This document shows positions 1 to 9,454 of a stretch of 64,000 nucleotides of DNA, in pieces. The stretch is from Lepidostoma basale (Eukaryota > Arthropoda > Insecta > Trichoptera > Lepidostomatidae), in NCBI GenBank assembly GCA_022606425.2, contig JAHDVF020000591.1, positions 1 to 64,000 of the forward strand, written 5' to 3'. The notes beneath the pieces are model-generated. The model made no database searches. It saw only the letters and a program-made list of their open reading frames with translations, and was not told the DNA's origin. Within the stretch, counting starts at the first letter, position 1; every line of letters begins with the position of its first letter. A program made the position numbers and the translations under genes.

Positions 1-128
1 TGGGCATTCGGTTGCGCGCGATTTATACACCGGCCGAGCTACATATTAATACGGCAAGAGTTATTACTGCTTGTCTTCGTAAGATTTATTGAATACTCGG
101 TAAATGTGATGTTTTTTGTATTGACGAT

Positions 129-326
129 TTGTATCATCGGCCGCGAATGAATAAAACGCGAAGACCTGGAATAAAAAAAAGCGTTTTGCTATTCTATGCA
201 AAAAACTATTCGGTAACGCCCATTCGTATACATTGGATTGTGGGTAAATTAATTATATTTTTATTTCTCAATATAGTCACCCTTAATATCTATGCACTTC
301 TTACTTCTTACAATCAATTTATTTAA
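129..326. other. unassigned left-edge sequence
   Basis: The first 340 bases hold only a short open frame with no recognisable domain, followed by AT-rich sequence. I see no repeat family that recurs elsewhere in the window and make no functional claim. Confidence 0.3.
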
Positions 327-344
327 ACACTCAAAAAAATATGA

Positions 345-545
345 TTATTTTTTTTTATTTTTTTTTTATAAAAAGACTGAATCAAGGATTTACATCAGTG
401 ATATTAAAATTTATTTTACAATCTTCAATGTGAGCAGAAAATAGCTCATTATTATGAAGAAGGAATCTGGTCGTGTCCAGTCTTGAACCCATGTCCCCTG
501 GATCAGGAGCCAAGCGTTCTATCCCCTAGACCACCACCCGGTTTG
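345..545 (-). mobile_element. SINE-T2, tRNA-derived SINE
   Basis: Read on the minus strand, the head has a pol III A box (TGGTCTAGGGG, 523-533) and a B box (GGTTCAAGACT, 479-489) at tRNA-like spacing. A body of about 130 bases and an A-rich tail (345-367 read as T) follow. A second copy lies at 47750-47945 and matches through head and body. SINEs of this type are transcribed by RNA polymerase III and moved by LINE machinery. This copy sits inside a mariner fragment. Confidence 0.75.
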
Positions 546-892
546 TTTTCAAAATGCTCATTAATCGCCGCTTGGAAAATTGAGGGACGTCGAGGGCCCG
601 GAAGGAGACAAATGCCCTGGCTGCGAAACGTGAGGGAGTGGACTGGCATCCGAAGTATGGAGGAGCTGTTCCGAGCGCCGCAGGACAGGGACATGTTCGC
701 CGAGGTGATCGCCAACGTTGGGGGGACCCGACAGGGCACTTGAAGAAGAAGAAGAAGAAGTATCGCCGCTTTTAACGAGTCTTCTTCCTCAAAACGTTTC
801 CCACACATCTTTTTCTTCAGATTTGGGAACAGAAAAAAATCACTTGGTGCCAGGTCTGGACTGTACGGTGGGTAATTTCTGCGAAACCACAT
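541..892 (-). pseudogene. mariner transposase fragment, interrupted
   Basis: Minus-strand translation from 892 gives NYPPYSPDLAPSDFFLF followed by PNLKKKMCGKRFEEED, which is the region around the third catalytic aspartate of a mariner DD34D transposase. The frame breaks at about 762, where a LINE 3' end has inserted, and resumes beyond it at 541-573 (AAINEHFENK). It is then cut again by SINE-T2. Upstream catalytic motifs are not recognisable, so this is a decayed remnant. Confidence 0.7.
574..761 (+). mobile_element. LINE 3' end with (GAA)n tail and 10 bp TSD
   Basis: The plus frame reads GPGRRQMPWLRNVREWTG then SMEELFRAPQDRDMFAEVIA and a stop, a C-terminal sequence type common to insect non-LTR retrotransposons. 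It ends in a (GAA)n tail (about 742-760). The ten bases ATCGCCGCTT occur on both sides (564-573 and 762-771), a target-site duplication within the mariner fragment. The copy is severely 5' truncated. Confidence 0.75.
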
Positions 893-1424
893 TCACGAAC
901 TGCAGCCTTTGCAACTTGAGCCTCTTTGCAGCTAGCTCGTAGGTCGCAATATTCTCATTTCTACGATTGTAAGGAATGTTTCGTTCTGTCGGTGACTGTT
1001 TTATATAGAATGTAATTAATTCAAATAATTTTGGTTTGATACTTGACAATTGTAATGATTTATAAATTGTATATGGGTAATTTTTTCTTGATTCTTTATT
1101 CACTGATCGGCGGGAATATTTGCGGTAGCGACTAATGTTCCATGAAATTGCAGCGGGAGAGAATGCCGTATGAAATATTGATGGAAAATATTTTTTTTAG
1201 GCATAAATACATATCTCATCATTGTGCCAACAGTTTTATCGTCGTCCGATTAAATGGCCAGGAATTTGTTCCGATTTAATCAGAGAAAGAACCATCAAGC
1301 CATTACAAAGGCTGTCATTATCTAGGAATCTTTTAAATTTATGATATTTTTAATACCCACGGTTGACCATATGGTTAATTGTAAATTACGGTATAAAAAT
1401 ATTAATTCATTCGAGTACATAACA
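893..1424. other. unassigned AT-rich stretch
   Basis: A minus-strand open frame (840-1103) runs into the mariner fragment in a shifted frame and may hold more transposon debris (ENIATYELAAKRLKLQRLQ), but I cannot assign it. From 1104 to 1424 I see no gene or repeat. Confidence 0.25.
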
Positions 1425-1429
1425 TATAT

Positions 1430-1692
1430 GTGTTTCTATCTAAATTAATTTAAAATCTGTATTTTTCTTTTCTTTTTATTAAACTTTGTATACAACACTA
1501 ACTTTTTAACAAATTAAAATTAAATATCAAACATTATGTTTTGTGTGATTTTGGGTAACAACGTGTGATTTCTCCTTCTCGACCGACGTTTCGGAGATCG
1601 TTGCAGTCTCCATCTTCAGGGTAATGGTGGTGGTACCACCATCACATTACTCTGAAGAAATCACACGTTGTTACTCAAAATCACACAAAACA
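1430..1692. repeat. HHR-D fold-back element
   Basis: The segments 1541-1632 and 1633-1692 are inverted copies centred on GGTGGTACCACC; the right arm has lost the ribozyme-like part. The left flank (TTTGTATACAACACTAAC, near 1483-1502) matches the outer arm of the HHR-B fold-backs, so D and B are probably related. No coding capacity is visible. Confidence 0.6.
1581..1619 (-). ncRNA. hammerhead-ribozyme-like motif, family D
   Basis: Minus-strand order is core CTGAAGA, one extra T, stem II GGAGA paired with TCTCC around a nine-base loop, GAAAC, four bases GTCG, then GTC. This matches the type I hammerhead layout (CUGANGA, stem II, GAAA, short stem III, NUH cleavage site). The single base between core and stem II is non-canonical but recurs in all the families here. 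Self-cleavage is inferred only from motif content. Confidence 0.55.
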
Positions 1693-2075
1693 TATTGCTG
1701 CCAACTGTGAAAATCTACCAGGAAGGCCGCCAAAGAGATGGAGAGATGGATGGACATCATCATCCTAGGACAACCCACAGTCACAAACTAAGAGGAAGAA
1801 GTAGTTATATAATTAACGCTATAGAGACATACACAAAATAGCCTTACTATCATGAAAATCACATCAATGACGTAATAGAAGCATAATTCAGCAGCCTATC
1901 AGGTGGAACGATGATATTAGCGGGAAGGGCCTGGAGAACATTGGTGAGAGACCGAGAGAGATGGCGTGGGGGTGTAGAGGCTAAACTAAGAGGAATAAGA
2001 AGAAGAAGAAGAGCATTCGAAATCGTCGTAGCCGCTATCGCTGGTGATACATAAAAAATGTAAGCTGACATAGGT
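1693..2075 (+). mobile_element. LINE-K fragment
   Basis: Contains translated pieces such as NLPGRPPKRWRDGWTSS, a basic GRPPKRW motif typical of the C-terminal part of LINE reverse transcriptase ORFs, broken by stops. The segment is repeated in better order at 8440-9110 (shared CTACCAGGAAGG and TACACAAAATAGCCTTA), which shows a dispersed family. Confidence 0.6.
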
Positions 2076-2109
2076 TTATTGCAATAACACTTCTATAGAA
2101 CTTAAGAAA

Positions 2110-2450
2110 ATGTAAAGCTTCACATTAGTAGGCAGAATGCATTCACGGTTTAACTTCAAACATTAGTTCTGACGATTGGTTTTCCATAGCGGGATCTGGC
2201 GGTGAAGATTAATTTCCCTTAGAAACAAACAAGGACATGACTTGTCAGTCATAATTTAGTACTGCTATTATAAAGGTACGTTACTCGGGTACTTTGCGAA
2301 GATCAATGAGTGGATAGCGAATGGCAAAAGGTCAACAAATCGTAACTGCTACAATCATCGGTAGGAATGTGCAAATTCAAAGTGAGTACAGATCAAAAGC
2401 ATACCTATACATAAACATCTTGTGTCATGTTACTAGAAAAATTAAATTAT
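2110..2450. other. unassigned spacer
   Basis: No open frame of note, no inverted repeat and no match to other segments of the window were seen. Confidence 0.3.
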
Positions 2451-2454
2451 GAAA

Positions 2455-2800
2455 GGAACGTTCTTCTTTTTGTCCTGTCACACCTCCGTGGTGCATAGGG
2501 CCTCAAGGAATCTTCTCCACCCGACTCTATCGCATGCCTGATGCTTAACATCATCCCAAGTGAGGCCTGCTGCCTTAACCTCGTCCTGCAGGGTTCTTCT
2601 CCAGGTGGCTGTAGGTCTGCCTCGCTTTCTCTTTCCCCCCATAGGGGACCAGTTGAGCGATGCAGGCTGGGTTCCGTCTCAGAGTGTGACCGATTCACTG
2701 CCATTTGCGCCTAGCGACTTGTTCTCTAATTGGCTTTTCGCCTGCCATGTTCCAGAGAACGGCATTTGACGCTGTTGGCAAATCTATTGGCCCCAAACAG
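2455..2800 (-). mobile_element. LINE-G 3' fragment
   Basis: The minus strand encodes, with frameshifts, IGHTLRRNPACIAQ followed by a GGKEKARQT segment. This is the same C-terminal stretch as the better copy at 32925-33444 and the plus-strand copy at 16495-16690. The family is a non-LTR retrotransposon; this copy is short and frameshifted. Confidence 0.65.
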
Positions 2801-2809
2801 CGTCAAATG

Positions 2810-2990
2810 AAAGGAACGTTAATGATGAAAATTTGAAGCATGTAGGTGGGTTCGCGAAAAACCCAAAAAGATTGCTGGAGTGGCACCCAGGTGGTAGAAG
2901 ACCAATTGGACGATCAAGGCTGCGTTGGGAGGAAAAAGTTGGGAGAGATGGTGCGAAATAAGTAAAAGTGTCAGATTGGAGGGAATGTGT
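2810..2990 (+). mobile_element. LINE C-terminal fragment (distinct family)
   Basis: The plus frame reads KRLLEWHPGGRRPIGRSRL then RWEEKVGRDGAK and stop. The GRRPIGRSRLRW motif is the usual basic C-terminal motif of insect LINE ORFs. It joins directly to a LINE-W fragment at about 3000. Confidence 0.6.
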
Positions 2991-2999
2991 GAAAACTCT

Positions 3000-3345
3000 G
3001 TGTATGATAGTGTCGAATGAAAATATAAGAAGTGAATAGGGTGCGAATGATGGTGTTATGATAAAAATAACGAAAGGATCATTAAGATGGTTTGGACACA
3101 TGGAAAGAATGAATAGAGAAAGAATGGTAAAAATATATATGTTAACGATGTAAATGGAACTAGAAATAGAGCAGACCGAGGAAAACGTGGCACGATCAAA
3201 TAAATCAAATATTGAATGCCGGCCACGTGAGGAGTAAGAGAAATCGATGGGCGTACATGACATGACGTATGAATGTTGAGGAAGCAAGAGAAATATGTCA
3301 GGAAAGAAAAGTGTGGCCGTCCATTCTTTCTGCCTACCCCTTCGG
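3000..3345 (+). mobile_element. LINE-W fragment
   Basis: Degenerate copy of the LINE-W C-terminal ORF, including the KGSLRWFGHMERM and TWHDQINQIL segments with frameshifts. It ends in the shared terminal block CTGCCTACCCCTTCGGGGA (about 3330-3348). The TTAG tail is missing; an HHR-P fold-back follows directly. Confidence 0.7.
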
Positions 3346-3560
3346 GGAGTTTCAGGGAATTTTTCCTTGCTAAGATATTATTAAATGTTAGATTTGTCAA
3401 TTTGAAAATGTTTGATGTCGCGTTTGACAATGCCTTAGGAAGAAAAAACATGTCATTTCCATAAAACATAATAAATATTATGAAAAACCGACGTTCCATT
3501 CGTTTTAATTATTAAATGCGAAGTTTAACATCATCGTTCAAGAAACAATAATAATTTTTT
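3346..3560. repeat. HHR-P palindromic element
   Basis: One arm carries GACAATGCCTTAGGAAG, an altered GAAAC and CATGTCATTTCCATAAAA, then an outer flank ending GTTCAAGAAACAATA. The same arm pair recurs at 16725, 17960, 22565, 50445, 54915, 56160 and elsewhere. The two arms are imperfect inverted copies here. Confidence 0.55.
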
Positions 3561-3789
3561 TTTAATTCTTCATGTTAAATTTTTGTGTTTTTCATATATC
3601 AATGCGTGTCGCAAAGATGTATTATGTTTTGTAAATCTCATTAGTATAAATATATAAAAAATTTACAGTCAACTAAATAAACTCAGTGTTTTTTTTAACA
3701 ATGATATAAGACTCCATATTAAATAATAAATACGAATAAAAACGTCTGCGTTCTAGATGTTTTATTATATGATAATCAAATGATTTTAC
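3561..3789. other. AT-rich spacer with HHR-P outer flank
   Basis: Mostly AT-rich. About 3695-3750 resembles the outer flank of HHR-P (ATGATATAAGACTCCATATT then ACGAATAAAAACGTCTG), so it is probably a truncated fold-back. Confidence 0.4.
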
Positions 3790-4048
3790 TGAAATCTCTT
3801 GATGAAAGTTTTCATTTTAAATAATAAAAAAATAAAACGATGTTTTTTAACTACTTCCACTTTTGTCTTTATTTCGACAGGGACCGGTTTCGCCAGGCTC
3901 GCTGGCATCAACAAACTGGTCTGCCAAGTCTGTCGACCGAGACCAGTCGACGAGACCAGTTTGTCGATGTCAGCGAAGCTGGCGAAACCGGTCGCTGTCG
4001 AAATAAAGACAAAAGTGGAAGTAGTTAAAAAACATCGTTTTACTAACT
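3790..4048. repeat. HHR-C palindromic element
   Basis: A near-perfect inverted repeat. The left arm (about 3836-3930) has CGACAGGGACCGGTTTCGCC and the right arm (about 3960-4043) has GGCGAAACCGGTCGCTGTCG; outer flanks read AAAACGATGTTTTTTAACTA. Each arm holds a degenerate hammerhead-like motif whose core reads TTGTCGA in place of CTGANGA, with GAAAC-CG-GTC intact. Other copies are at 12256, 17205, 27905, 31385 and 58105. Confidence 0.7.
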
Positions 4049-4345
4049 AACTAACTAACTAACTAACCATCACGCCCCTCCCCGAAGGGGTAGGCAGAAA
4101 GAATGGATTGCCACACTTTTCTTTCCTGACATATTTCTCCAAATTCCTCAACATTCATACATCGTTTCATGCACGCGCGTCGATTTCTCTGACTCCTCAC
4201 ATGGCCGACATTCAATATTTGATTTATTTGATCGTGCCACGTTTTCCTCGGTCTTCCTCTATTTCTGGTTCCATTTACATCTTTAACATATATATTTTTT
4301 ACCATTCATTCATTCTTTCCATATGTCCAAACCATCTTAATGATC
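4045..4345 (-). mobile_element. LINE-W fragment with TTAG tail
   Basis: The minus-strand ORF (4305 to 4063) reads VKDVNGTRNRGRPRKTWHDQ, then the QILNVGHVRSQRNRRACMKR segment and SAYPFGEGRDG. The 3' end carries the tail, read on plus as (ACTA)n at 4045-4065. The 5' truncation is near 4345. Confidence 0.8.
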
Positions 4346-4480
4346 TTTACCTCGTTTTATTATATTTTATGTGAATGACATGTATCGTATGCCTTAGACA
4401 AGCGAAATATGACATTCACATAAAATATAATAAAACATTTAGAAAACAGACGTTTTCATGGGTATTAATTATTAAACCCA
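4346..4480. repeat. HHR-P partial fold-back
   Basis: Inverted arms of about 45 bases (4350-4385 and 4405-4445) share TTTTATTATATTTTATGTGA and its complement. The motif portion is GCGAAATATGACATT, a degenerate GAAACATGTC. It abuts LINE-W. Confidence 0.55.
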
Positions 4481-4920
4481 GTGGACTTGTGAGTATTTAA
4501 ATATACAGTAAGTACGTCTGCACACATCACGAACGTGTCGCGAATAAGTCAGGCTCAATTGACGCGAGAGGCTGTGACAGCTGATCGCTTGCATCTCCGC
4601 GTCAGCGGTGCATTCACATGAATACATCATCTTAATTATACCTATACCGCTCCATAATGTTGCCTGGATTCGCCTGTCTCACTTTCATTGTGTGCTTTGC
4701 TGAGAAATTGCAAGAAAGTACGTACTAAAGAAAGATTCGCAACAATGATACGTATAAGAACGTACTTTAAAAAAATGTTTTCTTCTTATATAGTATCACA
4801 GGATCGTGAAAACTTTATTTACTGATTGACAGGTTATTATAAAGTGTTGAGATTTAATAAATAAATAAATAAAACTTTAAACGTTACGTCTGTGGAATTT
4901 CAATTTTGATTTGAAATTAA
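4481..4920. other. unassigned spacer
   Basis: Moderately complex sequence at 4500-4640, then AT-rich. No ORF above background and no repeat family recognised. Confidence 0.3.
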
Positions 4921-4924
4921 AATA

Positions 4925-5225
4925 TAACTAACTAACTAACTAACTAACCATCACGCCGTCTCCCCGAAAGGGTAGGCAGAAAGAATGGACTGTCACACTT
5001 TTACTGATGCGGCACTCCATCCTTCTCTTTTCGCTCCGCGGGAGACGCGGTGTGATGGGTTGCGAACCTCATCGCCACCAATAGGTATCTCCCGCGCACA
5101 CTTCGATCGTCCGACACCCACAAAATAAATCTAAAACAAATAATATAAAATACAATGACATAAAATAAAATAACAAAATAAAAATAATTTAACAGAAAAT
5201 GTTCTTTTTAGATGGTGCACATATT
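4925..5225 (-). mobile_element. SINE-L copy
   Basis: On the minus strand it runs from the 5' body near 5225 (ATGTGCACCATCTAAAAAG) through GATGAGGTTCGCAACCCATC and CTCCCGCGG to the LINE-W-like terminal block and a (TTAG)n tail at 4925-4945. The GGTTCGCAACC string resembles a pol III B box. Nine or so copies are present in the window. Confidence 0.75.
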
Positions 5226-5340
5226 GCATTGTTTAAAACACCCATGTATCAGTGTGTTAATATATAATAGTAAACACGATTGTTAAGTGGTTTTACTTGT
5301 ATTTCATTTATATAAATTGTTACTGTTTATTATTATGTCG

Positions 5341-5595
5341 CACCGTGAGTGTAAAACCGAATTAAGTGCAAATATACATTTTGGAGATATGGGAGTTTAA
5401 AGGTTTCATATTGCTTGGAAAAACTTTTTTTTTTAATAAACCAATGATTTTCCGTTTATAGGTATATTACTATAAACCGAAAATCATTGGTTTATTTAAA
5501 ATAAAAAAACAGTTTTTCCAAGCAATATGAAACCTCTAAACTCCCATATTTCCAAAATGTATATTTGCACTTAATTCGGTTTTACACTCACGGTG
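5341..5595. repeat. long near-perfect hairpin element
   Basis: Arms 5341-5461 and 5471-5595 are inverted copies of about 120 bases with only a few small differences and a spacer of about nine bases. Outer ends are CACCGTGAGTGTAAAACCG and its complement. It has no hammerhead-like motif and no ORF, and lies just upstream of a Helitron-like 3' end, which may own it. Confidence 0.8.
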
Positions 5596-5794
5596 TGATG
5601 TGTTGAACCTCAAAAATTCCTAGAAATTCAATTGTAAATTAACAAATCACTCACCATTGATTTTTGCACATTTATTGAACTTATTCCATTTTGAGTATTC
5701 ATTTTAACTTAATAAATAACACAATTTAATTAAACTAAAGTTAACACAACATTTATTGATTCTGTGGCGGTACGAAGTTTGCCGGGTCAGCTAG
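5596..5794 (+). mobile_element. Helitron-like 3' end
   Basis: The segment ends in TGCCGGGTCAGCTAG followed by T, fitting the Helitron rule of a CTRR terminus preceded by a short GC-rich hairpin (GGCGG...TGCC) and insertion between A and T. The 5' TC end could not be placed; the hairpin at 5341-5595 may be internal to the same element. Confidence 0.5.
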
Positions 5795-5797
5795 TTG

Positions 5798-6170
5798 TAC
5801 TTACTTACTTCCTATGGCCATACAACTCTTGAAGAGTTTTAGCCTCCTTGATGATTTTTCGCCAAGCTCTTCGATCCTGCGCCTTTTGCTCCGAGCAGTC
5901 CGATTCGCCCAACCTAGCCAGATCAGCCAGAGCATTGTCCATTAGGCGCTGTCTAGGCCTTCCTAGAGGTCTTACTCCAGTCGGTCTAGACGCGTACAGG
6001 GTCTTGATTGTTCTGTTCTGGTCAATCCATGCTAGGCGACCTGCTCTCACAGTGATCGTTATAAGGGGCTGCTGGGTCATCGTAAGGATCTCTTGTTTGG
6101 TCCATGTCTCCAAGTTCCGGCTGCAACACCGGGTCTGGGTCCCAGGATCATTCTAAGTATTCTATTCTCA
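5798..6170 (-). mobile_element. LINE 3' fragment with 12 bp TSD
   Basis: The minus frame reads RAGRLAWIDQNRTIKTLYAS, RPLGRPRQRLMDNALADLAR and RRAWRKIIKEAKTLQELYGH, then a short (AAGT)n tail. The twelve bases GTCAGCTAGTTG flank it on both sides (5786-5797 and 6171-6182), a clear target-site duplication within the Helitron-like terminus. A fragment of the same family is at 49380-49447. Confidence 0.85.
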
Positions 6171-6182
6171 GTCAGCTAGTTG

Positions 6183-6590
6183 CAGATAAAACAGAATAAT
6201 TTTATTTAATTGTTATGTTTTATATTTATTTGATTTCGAGCATTATAAGCAACAAGACACCAATGCGCAAACTTATGATGTTGACAAATGTAAGTAACTT
6301 GAAGCAGAATGATATTACATTGAAGTTATTTTTCTTTATTCCTTTATCTGCCATGTTCGTATATCTATTTTTGTTTTGCTAACAAGACGATTCCAACGGT
6401 TGCCTTTTTACACTACACATCGACCCGCGAGCCACCATTTGCACGACTTGCGTCGTGAGATCCAAAAGCTTTCGGTATTCATTTCGTCTTAAGTATTTTT
6501 CAAGGGGCTCGACCTTTAGACTTGACATAAAGTATGTAACAAAACAGTTTGGGAGAAGTAATGAATCATCTTCCTCTTATTTTTCTTTTA
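6183..6590. other. unassigned spacer
   Basis: Contains one moderately GC-rich patch (6385-6480) but no convincing ORF, splice pair or repeat. Confidence 0.25.
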
Positions 6591-6595
6591 ATAGA

Positions 6596-6930
6596 TCTGA
6601 CGATCTTTGATACACCAATCATATCTCCTGGGATGATGAAGTCCATCTGTTCCTCCATCTCTCTCTAAGGTGGTCTTCCAGGTGGACGATGTCCGAAATG
6701 GATTTTGTAAGCGGCTGTATATGCAATGAAATATTGCTGAAACCAGAACCAACCTGCCTCTGGTGATGCCGATGGGGAGAGCAATCAAACTGCTGAACAT
6801 GATCGCTTCAGAGATCGATGTCTTTCATATTCGTGAAAGACAAATACTAACTTGCCTTAAACTGTAACTGTCGTTTGTAATAACTTTTGAGAAAACCAAA
6901 CAGATTTGCTTTGATTTGATTTGATCTACC
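6596..6930 (+). mobile_element. LINE-T 3' fragment, with an antisense LINE piece
   Basis: On plus, 6740-6860 reads RTNLPLVMPMGRAIKLLNMI then SEIDVFHIRE, followed by a (TTTGA)n-like tail at about 6910-6928. On minus, 6596-6700 encodes TWKTTLERDGGTDGLHHPRR, another LINE C-terminal type, so two truncated elements abut here. Confidence 0.65.
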
Positions 6931-6949
6931 ATCGAACGCTCATGACTAT

Positions 6950-7115
6950 TTTAATTAACTAACTAACTAACCCTCACGCCATATCTCCGAACCTGACATA
7001 CTCTTCTTGCTTCCTCAACTCATACATAGTGTCATGCACTCGTGTCGATTTCATTGCCTCCTCTCGTGGTCTACATTAAATATTTGATTTGTTTGATATA
7101 TTTAGAATGCTCTGA
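6950..7115 (-). mobile_element. LINE-W fragment
   Basis: Begins with (ACTA)n (6955-6972, the tail read on plus), then CCCTCACGCCATATCTCCGA and a degenerate LINE-W C-terminus. An internal deletion removed the CTGCCTACCCC block. Confidence 0.65.
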
Positions 7116-7124
7116 TTATTATAT

Positions 7125-7440
7125 TTATTTCTTCTTCTTCTTCTTCCTTGTTGTGGACCTATGTGGTCTGTTCTCCAGAGTATCGCTTCTCCTGTGAGGT
7201 AGACTCCCAGCTGTCCTCCCATCTTTTAGGAGGTCTTCCAAGAGGACAAGTCCCATGAGGCTGATTATGTAATGCAGTATAGGGGAGTCTGGTGGTGTCC
7301 ATAATTTGAACATGCAGTCCCTTTTTCGCTGTCTGCTCCATCTTATAATATCCTCAACCTCACATATCTTTCTTATTCTGGTGTTACTCACGCGATCTCT
7401 CAGTGTCTTGCCTGATATCGTCCTCAGTGTCTTTATTTCA
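7125..7440 (-). mobile_element. LINE-X fragment with (GAA)n tail
   Basis: The minus strand encodes, with a frameshift, KTLRDRVSNTRIRKICEVED, IIRWSRQRKRD, the LPYTALHNQPHGTCPLGRPP segment and KRWEDSWEST, ending in (GAA)n (7129-7146 on plus). Copies lie at 13597, 57690 and 59200. Confidence 0.75.
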
Positions 7441-7444
7441 TATT

Positions 7445-7800
7445 ACCAACATTATGTGCTAAATTAAAAAAAAAAACGGTGGATATGTGGAACATAAAAT
7501 AAATAGACAATATGTGCACCATCTAAAAAGACCATTTTGTGTTATATTATTTTTATTTTGATATTTTATTTTACATCATTGTATTTTATATTATTTGTTT
7601 TAGATTTATTTTGTGGGTGTTGGACGGTCAAAGTGTGCGCGGGAGATGCCTATTGGTGGCGATGAGGTTCGCAACCCATCACATCGCGTCTCCCGCGGGG
7701 TGAAAAGAGAAGGATGGAGTGCCGCATCAGTAAAAGTGTATAAGTCCATTATTTCTGCCTACCCTTTCTGGGAGACGGCGTGATGGTTAGTTAGTTAGTT
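7445..7800 (+). mobile_element. SINE-L, longest copy
   Basis: Starts near an A-run followed by CGGTGGATATGTGG, continues with the AT-rich body, CGGGAGATGCCTATTGGTGG and GAGGTTCGCAACCCATCACA, and ends CGGCGTGATGGTTAGTTAG. About 350 bases. The last 65 or so bases match the LINE-W 3' end, which suggests mobilisation by the LINE-W enzyme. Confidence 0.8.
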
Positions 7801-8400
7801 AGTCAACAACAATAAAATCATATTATCAAAAAATCTAATTATGAACATATTTTTGAAATTATACTCCATTTTTATTGATAAATAAAACAAATCGTTTGGT
7901 TTATATATACTTTTAAATTGTCGGAAGCTTTTAGACCATGCTGTGCATGTAGAATGAATGCGTGGTCTATTGCGCAGCCGCAGAAAAAAGCGCGGTAAAT
8001 TGATGTGTTTCCCTCCATAACTCATAATGGTGCCTGCCTAAGCTTCTTTTATCTGTTTTTACTAAATAAATGCCTAAATGTCTCGGATTTCCAATACCCG
8101 AGTGCCTTAACGGCTTAGAATATAATTTTGAATGGCTTTGCGAAGTCTGTTACTCAAGCGTTACGGTTTTAATCAATAATCTTTTAAAATGAGAACGTAG
8201 AATACATTCCTTTCTAAGCGCTGGAAAAAGGGCATGAATGTATTGAAAAACATTATTTGAATTCATTGCTGCACGATCCATATGTTAAACTCTGTGTTAA
8301 ATCGGAAAGTGTCTGATCGTTTTAAAATTATTTAAATCGTTATATAAATTGATCATCGATCATCGATATCCCATTGAGCAAGTCTTGCGATTCCCTTACC
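7801..8400. other. unassigned spacer
   Basis: A 76-codon minus frame at 7795-8025 has no recognisable domain. Otherwise AT-rich; no repeat of another segment noticed. Confidence 0.3.
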
Positions 8401-8439
8401 TAGGTGTAGAGATATGTAGCCACAGTGACCTATACGAAT

Positions 8440-9110
8440 GAAGTGCGAGCACAAACCAGCAAAGCGACAGTCGTGGCTGACTGCTTGCGCGACACTACGA
8501 GGCATGCGTCCACCCCATCATGACGTATGGAATAGAGGTCAGAGCCGATACCAATAGAACTAAGAACCTTCTTATAGTAGCAGTAATGCGAACCCTACGC
8601 TCCATCGCAGTCAAAACTCTCAGAGATCGGATCAGAATTAACGATAAGGTCTGTCTGTGGTGTTGGGGGCATAGTAAGATGGGAAAGAAGCAGAAGGCGC
8701 TTTTGGAGAGACCACGTAGACCGCATGGAGAAAACAAGAATCGCAAAAATTGTTGAAAATGATAACCCAAGCAGCAAGAGTCTACCAGGAAGGTCACCAA
8801 AAACATGGAGAGATGGCAGGACATCACTTCCCAGGACAACCCACCGTCACAAACAGGTCAAACGACCTAAACTAAAAGGAATAAGAAGTTATATAACTAA
8901 AGCAATAGAGACATACACAAAATAGCCTTATTATCATGAAGAACCACATCAATGACGTAATAGAAGCATAATTAAGCAGCCTACCAGGTGGAGCGATGAT
9001 ATTAGCGGGAAGGGCCTGGAAAACACTGGCGAGAGACCAAGAGAGATGACGTGGGGGTGGGGAGGCTTACGTCCGGCAGTGGATGGAGACAAGCTGACAT
9101 AGAAGCGTAA
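8440..9110 (+). mobile_element. LINE-K fragment
   Basis: Plus frames give MTYGIEVRADTNRTKNLLIV, AVMRTLRSIAVKTLRDRIRI and, after a frameshift, KSLPGRSPKTWRDGRTS. MTYG.E.R and a following LR..A.KTL.D are typical of the region just after the RT domain in RTE/Jockey-type LINE ORFs. The 3' part repeats 1693-2075. Confidence 0.7.
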
Positions 9111-9114
9111 TTCA

Positions 9115-9440
9115 AATCAAATCAGTTTATTTTCTCAAAAAATATTAAAAACAACAATTATAGTTGAAGGCATCTATTGAGAACAGGTAAAACATAAAAA
9201 AAATATATATTACCAGGAACGCATGTGAGATGGTTCGACATTAGGAATACAAGATACTCTCTAAAATCAAAAGTTTTTGTCTTCTAAACGTATTTTCACG
9301 AATATGAAAGACGTCGATCTCCGAAGCGATCATGTTCAGCAGTTTGATTGCTCTCGACTAGAGGCAGGTTGGTTCTGCATGCTGGGAGATAAAACAGTAT
9401 GTGCTGACGCTGTCGAAGATAACCATCTGGAACATAAATA
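9115..9440 (-). mobile_element. LINE-T 3' fragment
   Basis: Minus-strand homolog of the LINE-T copies at 22195 and 24385, containing the NLPL..RAIKLLNMI and EIDVFHIRE segment (about 9300-9380). The high-AT 3' end lies at 9115-9135. The RT domain itself is lost. Confidence 0.65.
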
Positions 9441-9454
9441 ATTATTAAAAAAAC

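Noticed and set aside
479..545. Possible tRNA gene at the SINE-T2 head
   Set aside because: The same tRNA-like head joins the same body at 47750-47945, so it is a repeat, not a tRNA gene.
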